From NCBI RefSeq assembly GCF_002116905.1, contig NZ_CP015118.1:4216001-4280000 (forward strand): a stretch of 64,000 nt of DNA. The letters run 5' to 3'. The stretch is from Piscinibacter gummiphilus (GTDB taxonomy: Bacteria > Pseudomonadota > Gammaproteobacteria > Burkholderiales > Burkholderiaceae_C). Position numbers and translations under genes: made by a program. Positions 43,890 to 51,668 of this stretch are shown here, in pieces (within the stretch, counting starts at the first letter, position 1; each line of letters starts with the position of its first letter). The notes below the pieces were generated by a model. It did not search any database and was not told the origin of the DNA. It worked only from the letters and a program-made list of their open reading frames with translations.

Positions 43890-44532
43890 CGCCGTGCGCC
43901 GCCTGGCCGCGGGCCTCGCCCTCGCGGGCTGCGCCGGCCTCGCGGCCGCCCAGCAGGTCTCGATGAGCGGCAGCCTCGGCGCCAGCAAGGCGCTGCTGAT
44001 CATCGACGGCCAGCCGCGCACGGTCGCGGTGGGCAGCACGGTGGGCGGCGTGCGCCTGATCAGCACCGGCCCCGACCAGTCCGTGGTCGACGTGGGCGGC
44101 CGCCGCCTGACGCTGATGATCGGCGCCGCCCACGTGGGCAACAGCCCGGACACACCCGGCGACGGCACCCGCATCGTGCTCTCGGCCAGCACCGGCGGGC
44201 ACTTCTTGGCCACGGGGTCCATCAACGGCTCGAGCACGCAGTTCATGGTCGACACCGGCGCCACGTCGGTCGCGATGAGCCAGGCCGAGGCCGACCGCCT
44301 CGGCGTGAAGTACCAGCAGGGACGCCAGGGCAAGGCCCACACGGCCGGCGGCGAGGTGACGCTGCACCGGGTGCGCCTGGCCGCCATCCGCATCGGCGAC
44401 GTGACCGTGCGCGACGTGGACGCGGTGGTGCTGCCCACGCCGATGCCCTACATCCTGCTCGGCAACACCTTCCTGTCGCGGTTCCAGATGACCCGCCAGA
44501 ACGACATCATGACCCTCGACCGGCGCTTCTGA
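43882..44532 (+). CDS. retroviral-type aspartic protease, signal-peptide bearing
   Basis: The 216-residue protein starts with GTG inside the end of yajQ. It has a Sec signal peptide (to about residue 23, LAAAQQ), a strand-rich spacer and a clan AA aspartic protease domain with FMVDTGATSVAMS carrying the catalytic Asp. YILLGNTFLSRFQM closes it, matching the TIGR02281 family of bacterial pepsin-like proteins. As a single-domain enzyme it would act as a dimer in the periplasm. Confidence 0.9.
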   Translation: MTDAVRRLAAGLALAGCAGLAAAQQVSMSGSLGASKALLIIDGQPRTVAVGSTVGGVRLISTGPDQSVVDVGGRRLTLMIGAAHVGNSPDTPGDGTRIVLSASTGGHFLATGSINGSSTQFMVDTGATSVAMSQAEADRLGVKYQQGRQGKAHTAGGEVTLHRVRLAAIRIGDVTVRDVDAVVLPTPMPYILLGNTFLSRFQMTRQNDIMTLDRRF

Positions 44533-44580
44533 CCGGTCTTCCTCGGGACGCCGGATTTCATTCCTTAGAATGGACCGGAG

Positions 44581-47484
44581 ATGCCCCTTGCCTACCTCGT
44601 CCTCCTCCCCTTCCTCGGCAGTGTCATCGCGGCACTGCTGCCTGCCAACGCACGCAACCGCGAGTCGACGCTCGCCGGCCTGATCGCGCTCGCCGGCGCG
44701 GTGCAGGTGGCGATGCTGTTCCCGCGCGTCGCGGCGGGCGAGGTGATCCGCGAGCAGATCGCGTGGCTGCCCTCGCTGGGCATCGACATCGTCTTCCGCA
44801 TGGACGGCTTCGCGTGGATGTTCTCCATGCTCGTGCTGGGCGTGGGCGCGCTGGTCGTGATGTACGCGCGGTACTACATGTCCCCCGCCGACCCGGTGCC
44901 GCGCTTCTTCGCGTTTTTCCTCGCGTTCATGGGCGCGATGACCGGCGTCGTGCTGTCGGGCAACCTCGTGCAGCTCGTGCTGTTCTGGGAACTGACGAGC
45001 CTCTTCTCGTTCCTGCTGATCGGCTACTGGCACCACCGCACCGACGCCCGCCGCGGCGCCCGCATGGCGCTCGTGGTCACCGGCACCGGCGGCCTGTGCC
45101 TGCTGGTCGGGGTGCTGCTGATCGGGCGCATCGTCGGCAGCTTCGACCTCGACGTGGTGCTGAAGTCCGGGGACCTGGTGCGCGCCCATGCGTTGTACCC
45201 CGTCGCGCTCGTGCTCGTGCTGCTGGGCGCGCTCACCAAGAGCGCGCAGTTCCCGTTCCACTTCTGGCTGCCACACGCCATGGCCGCGCCCACGCCCGTG
45301 TCGGCGTACCTGCACTCGGCCACGATGGTGAAGGCCGGTGTCTTCCTGCTCGCGCGGCTGTGGCCCGTGCTCTCGGGCACCGACCTCTGGTTCTGGACCG
45401 TGGGGGGCGCCGGCGCGTGCACGCTGCTGCTCGGCGCGTACGCGGCCATGTTCCAGAACGACATGAAGGGGCTGCTCGCCTACTCCACCATCAGCCACCT
45501 CGGGCTGATCACGCTGCTGCTGGGCCTCAACAGCGACCTGGCCGCCGTGGCCGCGGTCTTCCACATCATGAACCACGCCACCTTCAAGGCGTCGCTGTTC
45601 ATGGCCACCGGCATCGTGGACCACGAGACCGGCACCCGCGACATCCGCCGCCTGAACGGCCTCTTCAAGGCCCTGCCCATCACCGGCACGCTCGCGATGG
45701 TGGCCGCGGCCGCGATGGCGGGCGTGCCGCTGCTCAACGGGTTCCTGTCGAAGGAGATGTTCTTCGCCGAGACGGTGTTCGTGTCGTCGGCCCCGTGGGT
45801 CGAGATCGCGCTGCCGCTGGCGGCCACGCTCGCGGGCATCTTCAGCGTGGCCTACTCGCTGCGCTTCACGGTGGACGTCTTCTTCGGCCCGCTGGCCGAG
45901 GACCTGCCGCGCACGCCCCATGAGCCGTCGCGCTGGATGCGCGTGCCGGTCGAGCTGCTCGTGCTGGGCTGCCTCGTGGTGGGCATCGCCCCGGCCTGGT
46001 CCGTGGCGGGCTTCCTGGCGACGGCGGCCGCCCCGGTGGTCGGCGACCACCTGCCCGCCTACAGCCTCGCGATCTGGCACGGCTGGAACGCGCCCATGTT
46101 CATGAGCATCGTCGCGCTCGCGGGCGGCACGGTGTTCTACCTGCTGCTGCGCAAGCAGCTCAAGCGCGGCCGCTTCCCCGCGCCCCCCGTGGTCTCGCTG
46201 CTGAGCGGCAAGCGGTTCTTCGAACGCACCCTGGTGTTCCTCAGCTGGTTCGGCCGCCGCGGCCTGCGCGCCTTCGGCACCGCGCGGCTGCAGTCGCAGA
46301 TGTTCCGCATGGTGCTCGTCGCGGTCGTCTTCGCCATCGCCTCGCTGTGGGGCCAGCAGCTCGTGTGGGGCGACCGGCCGCGCATCCCGATGTCGCCAGT
46401 GTTCGCGGGCATCTGGGTCATCGGCATCGTCTGCGCCATCGGCGCGGCCTGGCAGGCGAAGTACCACCGGCTCGCCGCGCTCACGATGATGGCCGGCGCG
46501 GGCCTGTCCACCTGCATCACGTTCGTGTGGTTCTCGGCGCCCGACCTCGCACTCACCCAGCTCACCGTCGAGGTGGTGACCACCGTGCTGATCCTGCTCG
46601 GGCTGCGCTGGCTGCCCAAGCGCATCGAGGTGAACGCCCGCGAGCTGCGCACCGACCTGCGCGCCCGCGCCCGCCGCACGCGCGACTTCGCGCTGTCCGC
46701 CGTGGTGGGCGTCGGCATGGCCGGCCTGTCGTACGCGTTGCTCACGCGCGCGGCACCGCAGAGCATCTCGCCGTTCTTCTTGTCGCGTGCGCTGCCGGAA
46801 GGCGGCGGCACCAACGTCGTCAACGTGATGCTGGTCGACTTCCGCGGCTTCGACACCATGGGCGAGATCACCGTGCTGTCGGCCGTCGCGCTCACGGTCT
46901 ACGCGCTGCTGCGCCGGTTCCGCCCGCCGGGTGAAAGCATCGAGCAGCCCGCGCAGCAGCGCGCGGTGCCGCGCGACCTGGTCACCGACCTCGTGAACGC
47001 CCGCACCTCCAGCGACACCGCCCAGGGCTACCTGCTCGTGCCGGCCGTGCTGGTGCGGCTGCTGCTGCCGCTGTCGTGGGTGATCGCGATGTACCTCTTC
47101 ATGCGCGGCCACAACGAACCGGGCGGTGGCTTCGTCGCGGGCCTCGTGGTGGCCATCGCGTTCATCGTGCAGTACATCGTGGCCGGCACCACGTGGGTGG
47201 AGGAGCACATGCGGCTGCGTCCACCGCGCTGGATCGCCGTCGGCCTGCTGTTCGCCCTCGGCACCGGCCTCGGCTCGTGGTGGTTCGGCTACCCGTTCCT
47301 GACCACGCACACCGCCCACCTGCACCTGCCGCTCGTCGGCGAGATCCACGTCGCGAGCGCGATGTTCTTCGACATCGGCGTGTTCGCCGCCGTCGTGGGG
47401 TCCACGCTGCTGATCCTCACCGCCATTTCCCACCAATCGGTCCGCAGCCACCGCAAGGACCGTCCCGCCCCAGGAGCCGCCTGA
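44581..47484 (+). CDS. mrpA: Mrp Na+/H+ antiporter subunit A/B fusion
   Basis: The 967-residue protein joins MrpA (a NuoL-like, roughly 16-helix subunit) with the MrpB domain at its C-terminus. The proton-antiporter core is seen in GALTKSAQFPFHFWLPHAMAAPTPVSAYLHSATMVKAGVFLLARL, with the conserved K and H in the TM5-TM8 region. The MrpB part begins near residue 815 (YLLVPAVLVRLLLPLSW ... PGGGFVAGLVVAIAF). Together with C-G it exchanges cytoplasmic Na+ for H+. It is the first gene of an operon; its stop overlaps the mrpC start by 1 bp. Confidence 0.95.
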   Translation: MPLAYLVLLPFLGSVIAALLPANARNRESTLAGLIALAGAVQVAMLFPRVAAGEVIREQIAWLPSLGIDIVFRMDGFAWMFSMLVLGVGALVVMYARYYMSPADPVPRFFAFFLAFMGAMTGVVLSGNLVQLVLFWELTSLFSFLLIGYWHHRTDARRGARMALVVTGTGGLCLLVGVLLIGRIVGSFDLDVVLKSGDLVRAHALYPVALVLVLLGALTKSAQFPFHFWLPHAMAAPTPVSAYLHSATMVKAGVFLLARLWPVLSGTDLWFWTVGGAGACTLLLGAYAAMFQNDMKGLLAYSTISHLGLITLLLGLNSDLAAVAAVFHIMNHATFKASLFMATGIVDHETGTRDIRRLNGLFKALPITGTLAMVAAAAMAGVPLLNGFLSKEMFFAETVFVSSAPWVEIALPLAATLAGIFSVAYSLRFTVDVFFGPLAEDLPRTPHEPSRWMRVPVELLVLGCLVVGIAPAWSVAGFLATAAAPVVGDHLPAYSLAIWHGWNAPMFMSIVALAGGTVFYLLLRKQLKRGRFPAPPVVSLLSGKRFFERTLVFLSWFGRRGLRAFGTARLQSQMFRMVLVAVVFAIASLWGQQLVWGDRPRIPMSPVFAGIWVIGIVCAIGAAWQAKYHRLAALTMMAGAGLSTCITFVWFSAPDLALTQLTVEVVTTVLILLGLRWLPKRIEVNARELRTDLRARARRTRDFALSAVVGVGMAGLSYALLTRAAPQSISPFFLSRALPEGGGTNVVNVMLVDFRGFDTMGEITVLSAVALTVYALLRRFRPPGESIEQPAQQRAVPRDLVTDLVNARTSSDTAQGYLLVPAVLVRLLLPLSWVIAMYLFMRGHNEPGGGFVAGLVVAIAFIVQYIVAGTTWVEEHMRLRPPRWIAVGLLFALGTGLGSWWFGYPFLTTHTAHLHLPLVGEIHVASAMFFDIGVFAAVVGSTLLILTAISHQSVRSHRKDRPAPGAA

Positions 47485-47828
47485 TGGAAGAAATCATCGC
47501 CATCGCGATCGGCGTCCTCGCCGCCTCGGGCGTGTGGCTGCTGCTGCGCCCCCGCACCTTCCAGGTCATCATGGGCCTGTCGCTGCTGTCGTATGCCGTG
47601 AACCTCTTCATCTTCAGCATGGGCAGCCTGTCCATCGGCAACGAACCCATCATCCGCCCTGGCCTGCCCGCGGACCTCGAGCACTACACCGACCCGATGC
47701 CCCAGGCCCTCGTGCTGACGGCCATCGTCATCGGCTTCGCGATGACCGCGCTGTTCCTCGTCGTGCTGCTCGCGTCGCGCGGCTTCACCGGCACCGACCA
47801 CGTCGACGGCGACGGGGGGCACGGATGA
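47484..47828 (+). CDS. mrpC: Mrp antiporter subunit C
   Basis: The 114-residue protein is a NuoK-like three-helix subunit: IGVLAASGVWLLLRPRTFQVIMGLSLLSYAVNLFIFSMG and PMPQALVLTAIVIGFAMTALFLVVL with the conserved D-P-x-P-Q-A-L-V-L-T-A-I-V-I-G signature. It starts on the mrpA stop and its own stop overlaps the mrpD start by 4 bp, indicating coupled translation. Confidence 0.96.
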   Translation: MEEIIAIAIGVLAASGVWLLLRPRTFQVIMGLSLLSYAVNLFIFSMGSLSIGNEPIIRPGLPADLEHYTDPMPQALVLTAIVIGFAMTALFLVVLLASRGFTGTDHVDGDGGHG

Positions 47829-49528
47829 TCCATCCGACGCTGCAGGCCCTCGCCCCCGGGCTCTGGCCCCACCTCGTCATCGCCCCCATCCTGCTGCCGA
47901 TGCTGACGGCGGCGGTGATGATGCTGCTCGGCGAAAAGCGCCGCCGGTTCAAGGGCTGGCTCAACATCGCCTCCACCCTGTGCGGCCTCGTGCTGTCGAT
48001 CGTGCTGATGCGCTGGGTCGACCACTCCGGCGTGCCCGGGGTCGTGGGCGTCTACCTGCCGTCGAACTGGGACGTGCCGTACGGCATCGTGCTCGCCGTC
48101 GACCGCCTGAGCGCGCTGATGCTCGTGCTGGCGGGCGGCGTCGCCCTCGGTGCGCTGCTGTTCGCCGTGGCCCGCTGGGACCGCGCCGGCGTGCACTTCC
48201 ACCCGCTGTTCCAGATCCAGCTGATGGGCCTGTACGGGGCCTTCCTGACGGCCGACCTCTTCAACCTCTTCGTGTTCTTCGAGGTGATGCTGTCGGCGTC
48301 CTACGGGCTGATGCTGCACGGCTCGGGCCGCCAGCGGGTGAGCGCCGGCCTGCACTACATCGCGATCAACCTCGTGGCGTCGTCGTTCTTCCTGATCGGC
48401 GCGGCGATGATCTACGGCGTCACCGGCACGCTGAACTTCGCCGACCTCGCGGTGAAGATCCCGCACATCCCGGTGGACGACCGCGGCCTGCTGCACGCCG
48501 GCGCCGCCATCCTCGCCACCGCTTTCCTCGCGAAGGCCGCCATGTGGCCCATGAACGCGTGGCTGGAGCCCGCGTACTCGGGCGCCAGCGCGCCGGTGGC
48601 CGGCCTCTTCGCCATCATGACGAAGGTGGGCGTCTACGCGGTGCTGCGCCTGTGGACGCTGATGTTCTCCGAGCAGGCGGGGCCGTCCGCGCAGTTCGGC
48701 GGCAGCTGGCTCGTGGTGGGCGGCCTGCTCACCGTGGGCTTCGGCTCGCTCGGCATGCTGGGCGCCAAGCGCCTCGGGCGGCTCGCGAGCTTCAGCGTGC
48801 TGATCTCCTCGGGCACGCTGCTCGCGGCGTTCGGCTTCGGCCAGCCCGCGCTCACCGCGGGGGCGCTGTACTACCTCGCGAGCTCCACGTTCGCGGTGAG
48901 CGCGTTCTTCCTGCTCGCCGAACTGGTGGAGCGCTCGCGCGTGGCCGCCGGCTCGCGCCCCGAGGGGGACACCGTGCCGGGCGCCGCCGACGACGAGTCG
49001 CAGTTCGAGGGCATGCACATCAACCTCGACGAGGACGAGGAGCCGTTGATCGGCCGCGCCATTCCCGCGGCCATGGCGTTCCTGGGCCTGAGCTTCATCG
49101 CCTGCACGCTGCTGCTGAGCGGCATGCCGCCGCTGTCGGGCTTCATCGGCAAGCTGGCGATGCTCACCGCGCTGCTGAACCCGGTGGAAGGCGACACCGT
49201 GCCCGTCGTGACCGCCACCGGCTGGGGCCTCGTCGTGCTGATGGTGGGCTCGGGCCTCGTCTCGATGATCGCGCTGTCGCGCGCCGGCATCCGCCACTTC
49301 TGGGCGCCCCAGGACCGCCCGGCGCCGAAGCTGCGCATCGCCGAATGCCTGCCCATCGCGATGCTCGTGACCGCGTGCTGCGTGCTCGTGGTCCAGGGCG
49401 AGGCCGTGGTGCAGTACGGCCGGCTCACCGCCTGGTCGCTGGTGAACCCCACCTCGTACATCGATGCGGTGATCACCGCGATGCCGGTGCCCTCGCCTCC
49501 GAAGGCCGCCGGGGGGGCCGCGCCATGA
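47825..49528 (+). CDS. mrpD: Mrp antiporter subunit D
   Basis: The 567-residue protein is the second antiporter-like subunit (NuoM/N type). It has LFNLFVFFEVMLSASYGLMLHG, FLAKAAMWPMNAWLEPAYSGASAPVAGLFAIMTKVGVYAVLRL with the conserved Lys pair, and about 14 helices. An acidic insert near residue 390 (VPGAADDESQFEGMHINLDEDEEP) is a local peculiarity. The frame overlaps mrpC and mrpE by 4 bp each. Confidence 0.95.
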   Translation: MIHPTLQALAPGLWPHLVIAPILLPMLTAAVMMLLGEKRRRFKGWLNIASTLCGLVLSIVLMRWVDHSGVPGVVGVYLPSNWDVPYGIVLAVDRLSALMLVLAGGVALGALLFAVARWDRAGVHFHPLFQIQLMGLYGAFLTADLFNLFVFFEVMLSASYGLMLHGSGRQRVSAGLHYIAINLVASSFFLIGAAMIYGVTGTLNFADLAVKIPHIPVDDRGLLHAGAAILATAFLAKAAMWPMNAWLEPAYSGASAPVAGLFAIMTKVGVYAVLRLWTLMFSEQAGPSAQFGGSWLVVGGLLTVGFGSLGMLGAKRLGRLASFSVLISSGTLLAAFGFGQPALTAGALYYLASSTFAVSAFFLLAELVERSRVAAGSRPEGDTVPGAADDESQFEGMHINLDEDEEPLIGRAIPAAMAFLGLSFIACTLLLSGMPPLSGFIGKLAMLTALLNPVEGDTVPVVTATGWGLVVLMVGSGLVSMIALSRAGIRHFWAPQDRPAPKLRIAECLPIAMLVTACCVLVVQGEAVVQYGRLTAWSLVNPTSYIDAVITAMPVPSPPKAAGGAAP

Positions 49529-50013
49529 AGCGCCTGTTCCCCGCCCCGCTCATCTCGCTGTCCATCCTCGTGCTGTGGCTCGTGCTCAACGGGTCGCTCG
49601 GTTTCGGCCAGTGGCTGTTCGGCCTCACGCTCGCCGTGGTCGTGCCGCTCGCCACCGCGTCGCTGCGGCCCACGCCGGCCCGCATCCGCCGGCCGTGGAC
49701 GGTGTTCAGGCTGATCTGCCTCGTCGGGCGCGACGTGATCGTCTCGAACCTCGTCGTCGCGAAGGGCGTGTTCCGCGCCCGCCGCTCGCCGCCGAGGGGC
49801 ACCTTCGTGCGCGTGCCGCTGCAGCTGCGCGACCCGCACGGCCTCGCCGCGCTCGCCGCCATCATGTGCGTGATCCCCGGCACCGTGTGGTCCGAGCTGT
49901 CGCTCGACCGCGGCACGCTGCTGCTGCACGTCTTCGACCTGGACGACGAGGCCGCGTTCATCGAACACCTCAAGTCCCACTACGAGAAGCCCCTCATGGA
50001 GATCTTCGAATGA
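49525..50013 (+). CDS. mrpE: Mrp antiporter subunit E
   Basis: The 162-residue protein has two N-terminal helices (LISLSILVLWLVLNGSLGFGQWLFGLTLAVVVPLATASL). The conserved DVIVSNLVVAKGVF and IMCVIPGTVWSELS motifs of MrpE follow, with a cytoplasmic C-terminal domain. It supports assembly of the antiporter. It overlaps mrpD by 4 bp and mrpF by 4 bp. Confidence 0.95.
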   Translation: MKRLFPAPLISLSILVLWLVLNGSLGFGQWLFGLTLAVVVPLATASLRPTPARIRRPWTVFRLICLVGRDVIVSNLVVAKGVFRARRSPPRGTFVRVPLQLRDPHGLAALAAIMCVIPGTVWSELSLDRGTLLLHVFDLDDEAAFIEHLKSHYEKPLMEIFE

Positions 50014-50288
50014 GCCCTCTCCTCTATGGCGCGAGCGCCGTGGCGCTGGTGTGCCTCGCGCTCGCGATGGCCTTCGCGATGGTGCGCGTGTTCCGCGGCC
50101 CGTCGGCCCAGGACCGTGTGCTGGCGCTCGACGCGCTCTACATCTGCGGCATGCTCGTGATGCTCGTGCTGGGCATCCGCTACACCAGCGAGATGTTCTT
50201 CGAGGCCGCGCTGCTGATCGCCCTGTTCGGTTTCGTCGGCTCCGCGTCGATGGCCAAGTTCCTGCTGCGCGGGGAGGTCATCGAATGA
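50010..50288 (+). CDS. mrpF: Mrp antiporter subunit F
   Basis: The 92-residue, three-helix subunit includes VRVFRGPSAQDRVLALDALYICGMLVMLVLGIRYTSEMFFEAALLIALFGFVGSASMAKFL. The G-P-x-x-x-D-R-V-x-A-L-D signature of MrpF is clear. The Asp and Arg near the membrane interface take part in ion transfer in homologues. It starts on the mrpE stop (ATGA). Confidence 0.95.
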   Translation: MSPLLYGASAVALVCLALAMAFAMVRVFRGPSAQDRVLALDALYICGMLVMLVLGIRYTSEMFFEAALLIALFGFVGSASMAKFLLRGEVIE

Positions 50289-50623
50289 ACGCCGTGCCGC
50301 TGTGGGCCGAGGCCATCGTGGCCCTGCTGATCGTCACCGGCGCGCTGTTCGCGCTGGTGGGCATGTGGGGGCTGCTGCGCCTGCCCGACTTCTTCCTGCG
50401 CATGCACTCGCCGGCGCTCGCGTCCACCATCGGCGCGTGGTGCCTGGCAGGCGCCTCGGTGCTGTACTTCTCGATGCTGGAAGGCCGGCCCGTGCTGCAC
50501 GTCTGGCTGATCCCCGTGTTCCTGTCGATCACGGTGCCCATCACCACGTCGCTGCTGGCGCGTGCCGGGGTGTTCCGGGCGCGCGAGGCGGGTGAGAAGC
50601 AGGTGCCGCCCGCGGTGGGCTAA
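50285..50623 (+). CDS. mrpG: Mrp antiporter subunit G
   Basis: The 112-residue, three-helix MrpG protein includes IVALLIVTGALFALVGMWGLLRLPDFFLRMHSPALASTIGAWCLAGASVLYFS. The L-R-L-P-D-F-F-x-R-x-H-x-P motif is diagnostic. It is the last gene of the operon, and its stop overlaps the convergent DUF2894 stop by 3 bp, so there is no room for a separate terminator. Confidence 0.95.
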   Translation: MNAVPLWAEAIVALLIVTGALFALVGMWGLLRLPDFFLRMHSPALASTIGAWCLAGASVLYFSMLEGRPVLHVWLIPVFLSITVPITTSLLARAGVFRAREAGEKQVPPAVG

Positions 50624-51021
50624 CCCTTTCGGGGTGCCCGCGCGGCGGGCTTGCGCGGCACGAGGTCGGCCGCGTCGATCGTCTGCTCCAGCCACTGCAG
50701 CGTGTCGATGTGCGACATGAACGCGTCGAGGTACTCCGGCGACACGTCGTTGATGGCCTGCAGCGCGCGGTTCACGAGGTGCGACGAATTGAGCGGCCCG
50801 GCCGACGCGGGCACGTGCGCCAGCACCTGGCGCAGGCGCTGCTCGGCCCGCATGCGGGACCACGTGCCCTGGAACGCGCTGACGGCCTTGAGCGGCGGGG
50901 GTGACACGGTGCGCGACAGCGGCACGGCCGCGGCCGACGGCAGCGCCGGCGCACGGCCCAGCCGGTCGACCAGCGCCCGCAACGCGGCCAGCCCCTTCGA
51001 CGGCACCCCCGGCTCACTCAT
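50620..51021 (-). CDS. DUF2894 family protein
   Basis: The 133-residue soluble protein fits the DUF2894 family: KGLAALRALVDRLGRA at the N-terminus and FQGTWSRMRAEQRLRQVLAHVPASAGPLNSSHLVNRALQAINDVSPEYLDAFMSHIDTLQWLEQ in the core. The function is unknown. It is the last gene of a four-gene operon (DUF3348, DUF802, OmpA-like, DUF2894) joined by 4-bp overlaps, so it probably assists the motor-like pair upstream. The ATG at 51021 overlaps the OmpA stop. Confidence 0.85.
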   Translation of the reverse strand: MSEPGVPSKGLAALRALVDRLGRAPALPSAAAVPLSRTVSPPPLKAVSAFQGTWSRMRAEQRLRQVLAHVPASAGPLNSSHLVNRALQAINDVSPEYLDAFMSHIDTLQWLEQTIDAADLVPRKPAARAPRKG

Positions 51022-51668
51022 GGCGCACGCGGCTTCGGCGTGGGCGCCATCTCGACGCGCCGGTTGAGCGCGCGGCCCGCGGCGTCGGCGTTCGACGCCA
51101 CCGGCTGCTGCGACCCGAACGCCGCGGCGAACACGGCGGACGACGGCACACCCTCCTCGATCAGCCCACGCGTGACGGTCAGCGCCCGCTGGGCCGAGAG
51201 TTCCCAGTTGTCGGCGAACTTCGCCCGCGTGGTCTCGCGCACCTGCCGGTCGTCGGTGAAGCCGCTGACCATCAGCACCTCGTCGCGCGACGCCAGGTAG
51301 GCGGCCAGCGGCCCCGCCAGGTCCTTGAGCACCTGGCGGCCTTCGGGCTGCAGGTCGGCCGAGTTGAACGCGAACAGCACGCTGCCGCTGATGTGGATGC
51401 GGCCGTTGGCCACCGTGACACGGCCGGCCGCGAGCGGGATGGCCAGCGCCCGTTCCAGCTCGGCACGGCGCTGGGCTTCCGCCTCGCGCTGCTGCACCTC
51501 GGACTTCAGGCGTTCGGCGAGGTCGAGCTGCATGCCCATCACGCACACGAGGATCAGCACGAACGCGCCCAGCAGGCCGGCCATCAGGTCGCCGAAGACG
51601 GCCCAGACCGGCGTGGTGGACTCGAGGCCGTCGTCCAGCCCGTCGTCGAGGTCCGAGGCGATCGTCAT
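51018..51668 (-). CDS. MotB/OmpA-like protein (ZorB-like), motor partner
   Basis: The 216-residue protein has one N-terminal transmembrane helix whose start carries an Asp (VWAVFGDLMAGLLGAFVLILV, Asp27), the position of the ion-binding aspartate in MotB and ExbD. A short coiled linker follows, then a C-terminal OmpA peptidoglycan-binding domain (RIHISGSVLFAFNSADLQPEG ... VSGFTDDR ... NWELSAQRALTV ... ALNRRVEMA). It should anchor to the cell wall and pair with the MotA/ExbB-like gene upstream, whose stop overlaps its start. Confidence 0.88.
   Translation of the reverse strand: MTIASDLDDGLDDGLESTTPVWAVFGDLMAGLLGAFVLILVCVMGMQLDLAERLKSEVQQREAEAQRRAELERALAIPLAAGRVTVANGRIHISGSVLFAFNSADLQPEGRQVLKDLAGPLAAYLASRDEVLMVSGFTDDRQVRETTRAKFADNWELSAQRALTVTRGLIEEGVPSSAVFAAAFGSQQPVASNADAAGRALNRRVEMAPTPKPRAP

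Noticed and set aside
43870..47451. A minus-strand open frame of 1193 codons opposite mrpA
   Set aside because: Its composition (His/Arg/Glu repeats) is that of an antisense shadow, and mrpA with its operon context is certain.
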